NCBI GenBank assembly: GCA_963728475.1
Contig: CAVSKL010000004.1
Span: forward strand, 310,001 to 374,000
Direction of reading: 5' to 3'
From: CAVSKL01 sp963728475 [NCBI: Candidatus Eiseniibacteriota bacterium]
Lineage (GTDB): Bacteria; Eisenbacteria; RBG-16-71-46; JABDJR01
Length of the DNA stretch: 64,000 bases
Shown: positions 11,634 through 20,363 of the stretch, one piece after another
Layout of the letters: the number at the start of each line of letters is the position of its first letter
How positions within the stretch are numbered: position 1 is the stretch's first letter
Notes under the pieces: generated by a model
Told to the model about the DNA's origin: nothing
What the model saw: only the letters and a program-made list of their open reading frames with translations
Database searches by the model: none
Program-made: the position numbers and the translations under genes

Positions 11634-11989
11634 GCGTCCGCTCCTCGTGCAACCGTTTCGGGACCGTCGCGGCGACCGCGTGGGTAGGGACCGGTCCCAA
11701 GTGGAAACGCCAAAGATAGTGGACAACCTTAGTCGGAATCAGGGGCTCCGTGGAGGGTAAAAACCCATATCCAGATATATGAAGGGCATCAACAACGCTT
11801 TTGGTCATAATAGGTTACGGTCCCGGCCGGGGCCGCGGGGGCGGGGGCCCCGTTCTCCCGTCCGCCTCCGGTTGCCGCCCCCGCTCCGGCGGACTAACCT
11901 CATGAACGGCATGAACTTCTCGGGCGGGACGCGGCCCCGGGACCCCACCCACGCCGCGTGGCCGTCCTCACCGGAAAGGCGAACCTTCC
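11634..11989. other. Divergent intergenic region between sdhC and the htrA-like gene
   Basis: This 356-bp region has no gene I can support. It must carry the promoters of both flanking genes. Visible elements are a perfect 12-bp palindrome GGGACCGGTCCC at 11687-11698, an AT-rich stretch at 11755-11815 with an inverted CATAT...ATATG pair (11766-11781), and a very GC-rich part after 11820. No -10/-35 pair is good enough to name. Confidence 0.5.
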
Positions 11990-13066
11990 ATGATATTGCG
12001 CCGAATCGGCTTGGCAGCGTTTCTCTCCGCCGCCGCCCTCGCCGCCCCGGCCCCCGCCCCGGCCCGGAGTCCGCACCAGCGCCCGGTCCCCCCCGGGCTT
12101 GGGGAGGACGAGCTCAACACCATCCAGGTCTTCCGCCGGGTCTCCAATTCGGTGGTGTTCGTGAGCAACCGCCAGCTCCGCCGCGACGTGTTCAGCCTGA
12201 ACGTGTTCGAGATCCCGGCGGGGAGCGGTTCGGGGTTCGTGTGGGACAAGGACGGGCACGTCGTCACCAACTACCACGTGGTCAAGGGAGGGGACGCTTT
12301 CTCCGTCACCCTGGCCTCGGGGAACACCTATCAGGCCGCGCTGGTCGGCGCCGAGCCCGCGAAGGACCTGGCCGTGCTCCTGATCGAGGCGCCCCCGGAC
12401 AGCCTGTATCCGGTGGACCCGGGGGACTCTGGAGAACTCGTGGTGGGGCAGAAGGTGCTGGCGCTGGGAAACCCCTTCGGTCTGGACCAGACCCTGACCA
12501 CCGGGGTGATCAGCGCGCTGGGCCGGGAGATCCGGTCGGTGGCGGGGACCCTCATCGACGGCATGATCCAGACCGACGCCGCCATCAACCCGGGAAATTC
12601 CGGGGGAGGGCTCATCGATTCCTCGGGGCGGCTGATCGGAATCAACACCGCCATTGTGAGCCCTTCCGGGTCCAATGCCGGAGTGGGCTTCGCGGTGCCG
12701 GTGGACATGGTGAAGCGGATCGTGCCCCAGCTCATCCAGTTCGGCCACGTGCGCCACGCCGGGCTCCGGATCACCGTCCTCGGCGACGCCTGGGCGCAGC
12801 GGTGGGGGGTGAAGGGGGTGATCGTGAGGACCGTCACCGCGGGGAGCGAGGCGGCCGGGGCCGGGCTCCGGCCGCTCCAGGTGAACCGGCTGGGCGAGGT
12901 GGTGTCGTTCGACGTGATCAACGGGGTGGACGACCAGCCGGTGGCCGGCTTCGACGACCTCTACGCCATCCTCGACAAGCACCGGATCGGCGACACCGTG
13001 ACCATCCACTACCTGCGCGGCTCGAAGGAACGCTCGGCGGCGCTCAAGCTGGAAGAGGTGGACTGA
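11990..13066 (+). CDS. HtrA/DegP-like secreted serine protease
   Basis: Periplasmic trypsin-like protease of the HtrA type, probably in envelope protein quality control. The 358 residues start with a signal peptide (MILRRIGLAAFLSAAALAAPA). The protease domain carries the triad H96 (TNYHVVK), D126 (AKDLAVL) and S204 (INPGNSGGG), with LALGNPFGLDQTLTTGVIS between. A single C-terminal PDZ-like domain (about 250-355, VKGVIVRTVTAGSEAAGAGL) follows, so it is shorter than two-PDZ DegP. The ATG at 11990 directly precedes the signal peptide; no strong ribosome site is seen. Confidence 0.92.
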   Translation: MILRRIGLAAFLSAAALAAPAPAPARSPHQRPVPPGLGEDELNTIQVFRRVSNSVVFVSNRQLRRDVFSLNVFEIPAGSGSGFVWDKDGHVVTNYHVVKGGDAFSVTLASGNTYQAALVGAEPAKDLAVLLIEAPPDSLYPVDPGDSGELVVGQKVLALGNPFGLDQTLTTGVISALGREIRSVAGTLIDGMIQTDAAINPGNSGGGLIDSSGRLIGINTAIVSPSGSNAGVGFAVPVDMVKRIVPQLIQFGHVRHAGLRITVLGDAWAQRWGVKGVIVRTVTAGSEAAGAGLRPLQVNRLGEVVSFDVINGVDDQPVAGFDDLYAILDKHRIGDTVTIHYLRGSKERSAALKLEEVD

Positions 13067-13097
13067 CCGCGGCCGGCCGCGGGGCGGCGACCTCGGT

Positions 13098-13163
13098 TCG
13101 GGCACGCGGCACGGGTTTGGAGACGCGCGGGTCCGGGCACGCGGCGCGGGTCCGGGGACGCGG
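13098..13163. repeat. Two imperfect 31-bp direct repeats
   Basis: Copies at about 13098-13128 and 13133-13163 share the pattern CGGGCACGCGGC..CGGG and end in GGxGACGCG. They lie in the 121-bp gap between the htrA-like gene and the NTF2-like gene. No function is evident; they look like a local tandem duplication. Confidence 0.55.
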
Positions 13164-13187
13164 CCACCATTCGGAAAGGGGGAGTTC

Positions 13188-13601
13188 GTGTACGACACCC
13201 GTGAGATCGCGGCCCGGTTCGCCCGGGCCCTGGACCGGGACGCCTTCGAGGAGGCCCGGGCGCTCCTGGACCCCGATTGCCTGTACCGGATCGGGGGGAA
13301 GGTGCTCACCGGTCCGGATGCGATCCTCGCGTCCTACCGCGAGGCCGCCGAGTGGGGGCACCGCGCCCTGGACGCGGTGGAGTACGAGAGCGTGATCGTC
13401 GAGTCCGGACCCGGCCATGCCGTGATCGAATTCATCGACCATCTCCAGGCGGGCGGGGAGCGATATACCCACCGCTCGGAGCAGCGGGTCACCGTGAACG
13501 CGTCCGGACGGATCGCCCACATCGAGCACCGGGATCTTGCCGGGGAGCGCGCGGCCCTCGATGCCTTCTTCGCGCGGGCGGGGGTGAAGCGGGGGGAGTA
13601 G
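13188..13601 (+). CDS. SnoaL/NTF2-like protein
   Basis: A 137-residue protein with the layout of SnoaL/NTF2-like folds: an N-terminal helix pair (IAARFARALDRDAFEEARALL), the DPDCLYRIGG turn, GPDAILASYREAAEW, and an antiparallel sheet with VIEFIDHLQAGGERYTHRSEQRVTVN. Such proteins are small ligand-binding or isomerase-like proteins; the substrate cannot be inferred. The start is GTG, supported by an AGGGGGAG site. The gene converges on the DUF1634 gene, with 26 bases between the stops. Confidence 0.75.
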   Translation: MYDTREIAARFARALDRDAFEEARALLDPDCLYRIGGKVLTGPDAILASYREAAEWGHRALDAVEYESVIVESGPGHAVIEFIDHLQAGGERYTHRSEQRVTVNASGRIAHIEHRDLAGERAALDAFFARAGVKRGE

Positions 13602-13627
13602 GAGGCCTCGGGTACGGGCGCGGGGCG

Positions 13628-14089
13628 CTACAGGTATCCGCCGAGGATGCTGTAGAACAGGACCGCCAGCACGATCCCGGCCACCGTCACGTACAGCCGG
13701 TCGCGCTGCACGCTGAACGCGACCAGCGCGAACACCACCCGCACCACCGGAGTGGCCAGGAGCAGGATCACCCCCACCTGGATGATCCCGCGCGCCCGCA
13801 CCGACTTGGTGCTGTGGACGATCCCGGTCACGGTGCGGTAGGCCTCGGGTTCGCCGCGAAAGACGCTGTAGTCGGGCCGGTCCCCGCCGTGCCGCAACAG
13901 GTAGATCGCCCCTCCCGCCAGGACGAACGCGGCGGAGATGAGGACGGCGGTCCGGAGCAGGTTCCCCAGCATGAGGTCGATCTGGAGGTCGGTGAGGCGC
14001 CCCTCGTCGGGTCCGCCTCCCGCGGGCGGGGGAGCGCTCCCCAGAGGGCGGTCGTCGGCGGGATGGTGGAAGCGGTGCGGGAGCTTCAT
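13628..14089 (-). CDS. DUF1634 family membrane protein
   Basis: A 153-residue protein with three hydrophobic spans (about 48-67, 105-125 and 133-150: TAVLISAAFVLAGGAIYLL, GIIQVGVILLLATPVVRVVFALVAF, VTVAGIVLAVLFYSILGGYL). The pattern LRTAVLISA...G..YL and the position directly after a TauE-like permease are typical of DUF1634, whose genes nearly always follow TauE/SafE genes. It probably forms a complex with that permease. Its ATG overlaps the permease stop by 4 bases (14086-14089). Confidence 0.85.
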   Translation of the reverse strand: MKLPHRFHHPADDRPLGSAPPPAGGGPDEGRLTDLQIDLMLGNLLRTAVLISAAFVLAGGAIYLLRHGGDRPDYSVFRGEPEAYRTVTGIVHSTKSVRARGIIQVGVILLLATPVVRVVFALVAFSVQRDRLYVTVAGIVLAVLFYSILGGYL

Positions 14090-14925
14090 CGGAATCCCCC
14101 CCGGATCGCGTTCACCAGCATCTCGAGACCGAGGCCGGTGATCACCACCCCGAACAGGATGCGCAACGCCCGGGTCCTGGCCGCGACCAGGAGCCGGGTT
14201 CCCAGCAGCGATCCCGCCAGCACCCCCAGGGTCACCGGCATGGCCAGGCCGGGGTCGAGATAGCCTCGGCGGAGGTAGACCCCCGCGCTGGCGGCGGCGG
14301 TGACCCCGATCATGAAATTGCTGGTGGTGGTCGAGACCTTGAACGGCACCCGCATGATCCGGTCCAGCGCGATCACCTTGAGCGCCCCGGAGCCGATGCC
14401 CAGGAGCCCCGAGAGCGATCCAGCCAGGAACATGATCCCGAACCCGGCGGGCACCCCGCGCACGTGATACGAACGGAGGCCGGTGGGCCCGGGGTAGGTC
14501 CCGTCCATGCGCAGGCGGGTGGCCAGCGGGTCGGGGGTCTCGTGGAGGGGGGCCGGCTTCTGGGGCACCACCGAGAGGTAGGCGGAGTAGAGGAGCATGA
14601 GGCCGAAGATGGCCGCGATGGCGTCCGCGGGGAGGTAGGTGGCCAGGGACGCCGAGATCACCGCGCCGATGGTCGTCGCGATCTCCAGGAACATGCCGAT
14701 CCGCACGTTGGTGTAGCCCTCGCGGACGTAGGCGGCGGCGGCCGCGGACGAAGTGGCGATGACCGAGACCAGGGACGCCCCGATCGCGTAGCGGATGTCC
14801 ACGCCGAAAAGGAGCACCAGCGAGGGGACGATGACCACGCCGCCTCCCAGGCCGGTGAGGGCGCCCAGGAAGCCGGCGGCGAAGGAGGTGAGCCAGAGCA
14901 GGAGCGAGAACTCGGTGATGTTCAC
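14086..14925 (-). CDS. TauE/SafE family sulfite/organosulfur exporter-like permease
   Basis: Eight-span permease of the TauE/SafE (DUF81) family. Both half-repeats are visible: AAGFLGALTGLGGGVVIVPSLVLLFG at the start and AGSLSGLLGIGSGALKVIALDRIM in the middle, each with the G-x-G-G/S-G motif. Substrate is probably a sulfur-containing or small organic anion. The start is uncertain. I use GTG 14925 (MNITEF...), giving 279 residues, the family norm, although no ribosome site precedes it. The frame stays open to an ATG at 15279, adding a His/Pro/Ala-rich leader built from the 15-bp tandem repeat, but codon third positions there are not like coding sequence. Confidence 0.85.
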   Translation of the reverse strand: MNITEFSLLLWLTSFAAGFLGALTGLGGGVVIVPSLVLLFGVDIRYAIGASLVSVIATSSAAAAAYVREGYTNVRIGMFLEIATTIGAVISASLATYLPADAIAAIFGLMLLYSAYLSVVPQKPAPLHETPDPLATRLRMDGTYPGPTGLRSYHVRGVPAGFGIMFLAGSLSGLLGIGSGALKVIALDRIMRVPFKVSTTTSNFMIGVTAAASAGVYLRRGYLDPGLAMPVTLGVLAGSLLGTRLLVAARTRALRILFGVVITGLGLEMLVNAIRGGFR

Positions 14926-15070
14926 CGAGAAGGGCCCGTGGTCCGGCTCCGGGCCGCCGGGGGTTGGAGCGGGGCATCCGGGGGTCGATGCCGGGCCGCC
15001 GGGGCCGGCGGTGGCGGCGCTGGATTTCGCAGTGGGGCGGGGGGATGGAGGGCGGCGCGACCGGGGCGTC

Positions 15071-15156
15071 GCCGCCGGATGGGGAGCCGCCGGATGGGGA
15101 GCCGCTGGATGGGGAGCCGCCGGATGGGGTGCCGCCGGATGGGGTGCCGCTGGATG
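15071..15156. repeat. 15-bp tandem repeat, 5.7 copies
   Basis: Unit GCCGCCGGATGGGGA, with copies at 15071, 15086, 15101, 15116 and 15131 and a partial copy at 15146-15156. Variation is limited to C/T at position 6 and A/T at position 15. Read on the minus strand in the frame of the TauE-like gene, it encodes repeated Ala-Ala-Pro-His-Pro. It may be a replication-slippage array in non-coding DNA or a coding linker. Confidence 0.85.
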
Positions 15157-15452
15157 TGCGTGATGCTCGTCTCCTTGCTCGGCAGAGCGGTCTCCGCTAC
15201 GAATCGGCCTGGGCGCGGGCCTCCCGGCCGCGGGCCCGGCGGGGTCCCGACCCAAATCGGCGTCAGATTGTAGTCGCATCGGGGACTCGAGGCAACGCGG
15301 AGGGCCGGAGGCTCGGGGCGCCGCTCGACGGCGACCCCCCCGGACGCGCGGAAGCGGGTTCCCGGCCGGCGCCGCGGGCGAGAGCGCCCAGCTTCCGGAC
15401 CCGCGCGGAAGCACGGAAACCCCGGCTGCGATATTCTTTATCCGACAATTGA

Positions 15453-15474
15453 GGGTGCCGGAGGTCCGGCGCCC
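15453..15474 (+). other. Stem-loop in the leader of the glutamine synthetase gene
   Basis: Bases 15453-15461 pair with 15466-15474 over 9 bp with one U-G wobble (15456/15471) and a 4-base loop AGGT. The wobble fits plus-strand RNA. It lies 100 bases before the start codon, just after an AT-rich patch. Function is unknown. Confidence 0.35.
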
Positions 15475-15573
15475 GGCCACAATGGAACGCGCTCCGGATG
15501 GCGGGGCGTCCGGATCCGGCGCCCGCGATTCCGGTTCGGCCGCGCGGTCACCCATTCCTCGGGGAGGCGAACG

Positions 15574-17055
15574 ATGAGCACGGTGGAGACCCGCAGTTCA
15601 CGATCCGGCGAGACCCGGGACCCGGCCGGTCCCGCGCTCCCCGCCGGTGCGGGCCCGCTCCCTGCGGGGCTTCTGGAGCGCGCCGTGGGCCGCCCCCGCG
15701 ATACCTGGACGGAGGACGATCTCGCCGGCTTCGCGATGGGACGCGGAGTGCGGGTGGTGAGCCTCATGCATGTCGGAGGCGACGGCTGGCTCAAGACCCT
15801 CGACTTCGTTCCCCGCGACCGCGGACATTTCTCCGATATCCTCCTGGGCGGCGAGCGCGCCGACGGCTCCAGCCTCTTCACCGGGATGAAGAGCGGGGCC
15901 TCGGACATGGTGCTGAGACCCCGGCTCGACACCGCCTTCCTCGACCCGTTCTCCTCCACCCCCACGCTGGTGCTCCTGGCCGACCATTACGACCGCGACG
16001 GAAAGCCGCTGGCCGAGTCGCCGCCGGCAATCCTGCGCCGCGCCTACGAGCGGGCGCAGGCCGAGTCGGGGGTGGACCTCTGGGCGCTGGGCGAGGTCGA
16101 GTATTTCCTGGGCAAGCGTCCCGACGTGGCGGACGTGGCTCCGGCTTCCGACCGCGGCTATCACGCGGCCTCGCCGTTCGTGTTCGGCGAGGAGCTACGG
16201 CGCGAGGCGCTGGTGGCGCTGGCCGAGATGGGGGTGGCGATCAAGTACGGGCACAGCGAGGTGGGCGCGTTGGATGCCGAGGACGGCGCGGGCTGGGTGT
16301 GGGAGCAGCACGAGATCGAGTTGGCGCTGGCGCCCTTGCCGCGCGCGGCCGACGCGGTGGCGCTCACCCGGTGGGTGCTCCAGAACCTGGCCCACCGGCG
16401 CGGTTGGCGGCTCACTTTCGATCCCATGCTCCGCGAGGGGCACGCCGGAAACGGCCTCCACTTCCACATGGGGCCTCGGGTGGACGGCGCGTTCGCGGGA
16501 GTGGACGACGAGGGGGCGCCGGCCGGGCCCGGACGCTGGCTGATCGGCGGCCTCACCCGGGTGGCGGGCGCCTTGATGGCGTTCGGAAACCGCGACGCGG
16601 GGTCGTTCACCCGGCTCAGGCAGGGGAAGGAAGCCCCGAGCATGGTGACCTGGGGGCGCTACGACCGGCGGGCGCTGATCCGGTTGCCGGTGAGCGCGCG
16701 GTTCGAGGACGGCCGCCACGTGAGCCCGCCCACCATCGAGTTCCGGCTGGGGGACGGGTCGGCGCATCCGCACCTGCTGCTGGCGGGAATCGCCCAGGCG
16801 ATGACGTTCGGGCGCTCGATCCCGGACCTGGACGCCTGGCTCGAGAGCACCGCCTCGCGGCGGAACGCCGGGGCGGGAACCGGCGCCGCCCTGGGAACCA
16901 TGTCCCTGACCGGTGAGAGCGGGGCCGCGCGCGTCCCCGGCTCCCGCGCGCAGGTCGCCGAGGCCCTGGAGGCCCATCGCGCCGCGTTCGAGGCGGGGGA
17001 GGTGTTCCCGGACGGGCTCCTGGACCGCACGCTCACGGACCTGCGGTCGCGGTAG
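15574..17055 (+). CDS. Glutamine synthetase family protein (GSI-like)
   Basis: ATP-dependent ligation of ammonia to glutamate is the expected reaction. The 493 residues keep the GSI active-site set: DGSS near residue 107, the metal-ligand E-x-E in LGEVEYFLG, EQHEIEL, the histidine of GNGLHFHMG, RLRQGKEAP (equivalents of R321 and E327 of Salmonella GlnA), YDRRALIR (R339, R344) and TIEFR (E357, R359). The adenylylation segment with the regulatory tyrosine is not recognisable, so control by GlnE is unlikely. Sequence is otherwise divergent, so a related gamma-glutamyl ligase is possible. A GGGGAGG site 6 bases before the ATG fixes the start. Confidence 0.85.
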   Translation: MSTVETRSSRSGETRDPAGPALPAGAGPLPAGLLERAVGRPRDTWTEDDLAGFAMGRGVRVVSLMHVGGDGWLKTLDFVPRDRGHFSDILLGGERADGSSLFTGMKSGASDMVLRPRLDTAFLDPFSSTPTLVLLADHYDRDGKPLAESPPAILRRAYERAQAESGVDLWALGEVEYFLGKRPDVADVAPASDRGYHAASPFVFGEELRREALVALAEMGVAIKYGHSEVGALDAEDGAGWVWEQHEIELALAPLPRAADAVALTRWVLQNLAHRRGWRLTFDPMLREGHAGNGLHFHMGPRVDGAFAGVDDEGAPAGPGRWLIGGLTRVAGALMAFGNRDAGSFTRLRQGKEAPSMVTWGRYDRRALIRLPVSARFEDGRHVSPPTIEFRLGDGSAHPHLLLAGIAQAMTFGRSIPDLDAWLESTASRRNAGAGTGAALGTMSLTGESGAARVPGSRAQVAEALEAHRAAFEAGEVFPDGLLDRTLTDLRSR

Positions 17056-17177
17056 GCCGGATCCCGCGCTGCCTGCTCCTCCAGAATCGCCCCGGTGATG
17101 AGACAACCACCGCATCGATTCCGGGGGGGAGGTCACCCCCGCGGGAACCATCGGCGTAGTAAGATCTTGATGTGTCG

Positions 17178-17201
17178 GGCCCGGGTCTCGGAACCTGGGC
17201 C
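17178..17201 (+). other. Stem-loop between glutamine synthetase and sensor kinase genes
   Basis: Nine base pairs (17178-17186 with 17193-17201) with one G-U wobble at 17183/17196 and a 6-base loop. No T run follows. It may mark the end of the glutamine synthetase mRNA or the leader of the kinase gene. Confidence 0.3.
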
Positions 17202-17250
17202 GCGTGACCGGATCGTCTCCTCAACCCTGCCAGGATGGGAGCAGTAACGG

Positions 17251-20200
17251 TTGGCACCTGCCGACTCGGCGCCCGAGCGGTTCCTGCGACTCCCGGACGC
17301 GCGGAATTCGTGCGGTCGCGGAACACCCAAGGGCAACCGGACGGCGAGTCTCCGCCTCGGCCTTGTGGCCGCGGCGTTGGTGGGCTGTCTCTTCCCCGCC
17401 GTCGTGGCCGCCCAGATCCAGCACGACACGGCCGGGTTCACGATCACCCAGTGGACCACGGATGAAGGCCTTCCCACCAACGTCCTCCACGACCTGGCGA
17501 TCTCGCCCGATGGATACCTCTGGGTGGCCACCTATAGCGGATTGACGAGGTTCGACGGAGTCCGCTTCTGGACCTTCGACCTTTCCAACGCGCCCCAGCT
17601 CGGAGGCCTCCGGCTGAGGAGTCTCGTTGCCGACGAGACGGGCAATCTGTGGGTGAGCGCGAGGGACGGCAACGCGGTTACCTACCGCGACGGCGCGTTC
17701 CGGGTGATGCTGCGGGGATCCGACCACGGATCCATCCAGACCCTGGTCGGGGGACCGGCCCGGGGCGTGTGGGCGGTCACCGATACCGGGCTCGTCCTCT
17801 TCCGGAACGGACGGCGCTCCTTCATCCGGCTCGGCGACATCCGAAGTGCTTATGCCGGCCGGGGCGGCGCGCTCTGGGTGGCCCGCGGCACCGACCTGGA
17901 GTGCTACCGGGACAGCGTTCTCGTCCGATCCATCCCCAACCCCGTCCCTTCCGACGACTACGGCATGTTCACGCCGAGTACCGACGGGGGCGTGGTCTAC
18001 CACTCGCGCCGGTTCATCACCTTCGTGGACGCGGTGGGGCAGACGCGACTCCCCGCCCGCGACGCCGTGGCTCCAGACCTTTGGGACCTGGCCCGTTCCG
18101 CCGACGGCTCCTGGGCCCCGTCCTGCTTCCTCGTGGACGAGGGTGGCGTCAGCTGGATCGGGACCGAGGCCGGCCTCTTCCGCGTCCGGGGGGTTCCATT
18201 CTCGCCCGCCCGGCCCGACAGCTCGGGAGCGGAGTGCGTGCTGGGCTATTCCATGGCCGGCCGGCCGAACGGGATCTTCGAGGATCCGGGCCGGGCGGTC
18301 TGGGTGGCCACCGAGGCCGGCGGACTCTTCCGCATCGCTCCCAGCGTCACCGCCCCCATGCCGGACCTTCCGGGTTGGAACGTCCCCATGTCCCTGGTGA
18401 CGACCACCCCGCACTCCCGGTGGCTGATCGGCACCGAGCGGGCGGGACCGGGGGCCGTCCATCTCCTTCGGAACCTGTGCGGGACCGTACTGGCCCGGGT
18501 GCCGGTTCCGCGACGGATGTCCACCGCGACGGAAGCGGCGGATGGAGGGGCCTGGATCGCCGGCACGGACACCGTCCGCCATTACGCGCTCGGGGTCGTC
18601 GATTCGGTCCTCGTGCCGCCACCGGCCTGGCGCCCCCTCGCCAAGGTGCTGGAGACGAGCGACGGCGCTCTGGTCTGGCGCGCCCGGGACGGGCTGTGCC
18701 GGTTCCACGACGGCTCGTACTCGGTCATCGCCCCCGCCGACGCGGTTCCGTTCCGGGCGACCCGCGACGGCTCACTCTGGTACCGGAGGCAGGACGAGCT
18801 CGACCGCTACCGGGACGGACGGACCACCCGGTTCGACCGGGCCGGCGGCCTGCCGGCCGGCGGGATCCGTGACGTCTGGGTGGACCCGCAGGGAACGGCC
18901 TGGCTTTCGACCTATGGCTCGGGACTGGTTTGCCTGGCCGGAGATCGCGTGCTGGTGGCGGACCGCTCGAGCGGTCTTCCCGACAACCGGCTGGGCGGCA
19001 TCCTCGACGACGACATGGGCCGGCTCTGGATCAACAGCAACCGGGGCATCTTCGTGGTCCATCAAGGCGCCCTGGCCCGGTTCGCGGCCGGTCAAGCCGG
19101 TTACCTGCCCTGCCGGCTGGTGACCCACGTCGAATCCGGGAACGCATGGGCCGCGCGGGGAGGCGACGGCCGGCTCTACTTCAAGGCGCTCGACCGGGTC
19201 CTCTCCGCGGATCCCGCCCGGCTGCCCCCCCCGTCGGCGCCGCCCGCGGCCCGGATCCAGACCCTCCGTTACCGGGGCGCCGATCACGCGGCCGATGGAC
19301 GCATGACCCTCCCGCGGGGAGTCCGCGACTTCTCGGTGGAATACACCGCGCCCGCGCTCTACGACGGCGACGAGGTCCGCTTCCGCTACCGCTGGGACGG
19401 CGGGGACTGGATCGACGTCGGTGAACGCCGTGACGTGGCCCTGGCCCAGGCCCGGTCCGGGTCCCACGCGTTCGAAGTGGTGGCGGCGAACGCGGCCGGG
19501 GTGTGGGCCGACGCCGGGGATGCCCTCAGTCTTACCCTCCCCCGGTACCTCTTCGAGACCGGGTGGTTTCGGGTGCTTGTCGCCCTGGCGGTGGCGGGCA
19601 CGGTGCTCGGGGCCTACCGGTGGCGGACGCAGATCCAACGCCGGCACCTGATCGCGGTTCGGGCGGAGGTGGAGCAGCGCCGGCGGGCCGAGGCGTCGCT
19701 GAGGGACATGGGGCGAAGGCTCCTCGACGCCCAGGAGGTCGAGCGGCGGCGGATCGCCGGGGAGCTTCACGACGACATCCACCAACGGGTGGCGCTGCTG
19801 GCCGTCAAGCTGGATATGTCGGGGACGTTCCCGGATCTCGCCGACGAAGCCCAGCGGTTGAGCGGCGACGTCCGCCGGTTGAGCCACTCCCTGCATTCGG
19901 GGAGGCTGGAACAGCTGGGGCTCCGGGCGGCGATGGAGGCGTTGTGCGAGGACGTCTCCGCCTCGAGCGGGGTGGAGATTCCCTTGGTGATCGGGGGCCT
20001 GCCCGAGGACCCGTCGCCGGTGGCGTCCCTGTGCATCTACCGGATCTGCCAGGAAGCCGCCCGGAACGCGGTCAAGCACAGCGGCTCCGCGCGGGTGGCG
20101 GTCACCCTCCGGACCGAGGGGCCGGACCTGGTGCTGGAGGTGCGGGACGACGGGGACGGCTTCGACCCCGAGGCTCCCCCGAGCCGAGGCCTGGGCCTGG

Positions 20201-20307
20201 CCAGCATGGCGGAACGGGCGGGGGCCGCCGGAGGCGCGCTCGAAATCGAGTCCACGCCGGGAGCGGGAACCACGGTCCGGGGGCGCGTTCCCTGGAAGGG
20301 CCGGTGA
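17251..20307 (+). CDS. Two-component sensor kinase with periplasmic beta-propeller (Reg_prop/Y_Y_Y/HisKA_3)
   Basis: A 1018-residue hybrid of the kind that senses extracellular ligands through a large periplasmic propeller. Order: signal region (LRLGLVAAALVGCLFPAVVAAQ), many propeller blades with the W-hx-T-x-x-GL motif (TTDEGLPTNVLHDLAISPDGYLWVAT and similar), a Y_Y_Y Ig-like domain around 690-760 (VRFRYRWDGGDW), one membrane span near 770-788, then a HisKA_3 kinase. The phospho-acceptor is H840 (GELHDDIHQ), and the ATPase motifs are N in EAARNAVKHSG and DDGDGFD. It is followed by a NarL-type regulator 56 bases on. The start is TTG 17251 with a GGGAG upstream; a later start within the signal region cannot be excluded. 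Confidence 0.88.
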   Translation: MAPADSAPERFLRLPDARNSCGRGTPKGNRTASLRLGLVAAALVGCLFPAVVAAQIQHDTAGFTITQWTTDEGLPTNVLHDLAISPDGYLWVATYSGLTRFDGVRFWTFDLSNAPQLGGLRLRSLVADETGNLWVSARDGNAVTYRDGAFRVMLRGSDHGSIQTLVGGPARGVWAVTDTGLVLFRNGRRSFIRLGDIRSAYAGRGGALWVARGTDLECYRDSVLVRSIPNPVPSDDYGMFTPSTDGGVVYHSRRFITFVDAVGQTRLPARDAVAPDLWDLARSADGSWAPSCFLVDEGGVSWIGTEAGLFRVRGVPFSPARPDSSGAECVLGYSMAGRPNGIFEDPGRAVWVATEAGGLFRIAPSVTAPMPDLPGWNVPMSLVTTTPHSRWLIGTERAGPGAVHLLRNLCGTVLARVPVPRRMSTATEAADGGAWIAGTDTVRHYALGVVDSVLVPPPAWRPLAKVLETSDGALVWRARDGLCRFHDGSYSVIAPADAVPFRATRDGSLWYRRQDELDRYRDGRTTRFDRAGGLPAGGIRDVWVDPQGTAWLSTYGSGLVCLAGDRVLVADRSSGLPDNRLGGILDDDMGRLWINSNRGIFVVHQGALARFAAGQAGYLPCRLVTHVESGNAWAARGGDGRLYFKALDRVLSADPARLPPPSAPPAARIQTLRYRGADHAADGRMTLPRGVRDFSVEYTAPALYDGDEVRFRYRWDGGDWIDVGERRDVALAQARSGSHAFEVVAANAAGVWADAGDALSLTLPRYLFETGWFRVLVALAVAGTVLGAYRWRTQIQRRHLIAVRAEVEQRRRAEASLRDMGRRLLDAQEVERRRIAGELHDDIHQRVALLAVKLDMSGTFPDLADEAQRLSGDVRRLSHSLHSGRLEQLGLRAAMEALCEDVSASSGVEIPLVIGGLPEDPSPVASLCIYRICQEAARNAVKHSGSARVAVTLRTEGPDLVLEVRDDGDGFDPEAPPSRGLGLASMAERAGAAGGALEIESTPGAGTTVRGRVPWKGR

Positions 20308-20363
20308 GCCCCACGGACCGCCGTCCCGGCCCGGCCGGTCTCCCGGTGCGCTAGAATCCCGCC

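Larger units (their letters stand above)
14926..15573. other. Intergenic region between the TauE-like gene and glutamine synthetase
   Basis: This 648-bp divergent region contains a 15-bp tandem repeat (15071-15156), an AT-richer patch at 15430-15452 and a 9-bp stem-loop at 15453-15474 in the leader of the glutamine synthetase gene. Part of it may encode an N-terminal extension of the TauE-like protein. I see no separate gene. Confidence 0.5.

Noticed and set aside
13098-13163. Direct repeats as mobile-element attachment sites
   Set aside because: No integrase, transposase or tRNA is near and the copies are adjacent rather than flanking anything.
15071-15156. Possible CRISPR or iteron array
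   Set aside because: The 15-bp units are contiguous without spacers and there is no cas or rep gene; it is a simple tandem repeat.
15263-15448. 61-codon minus-strand frame in the TauE-glutamine synthetase gap
   Set aside because: TTG start, no ribosome site, Arg/Pro/Ser-rich composition and no similarity to anything recognised.
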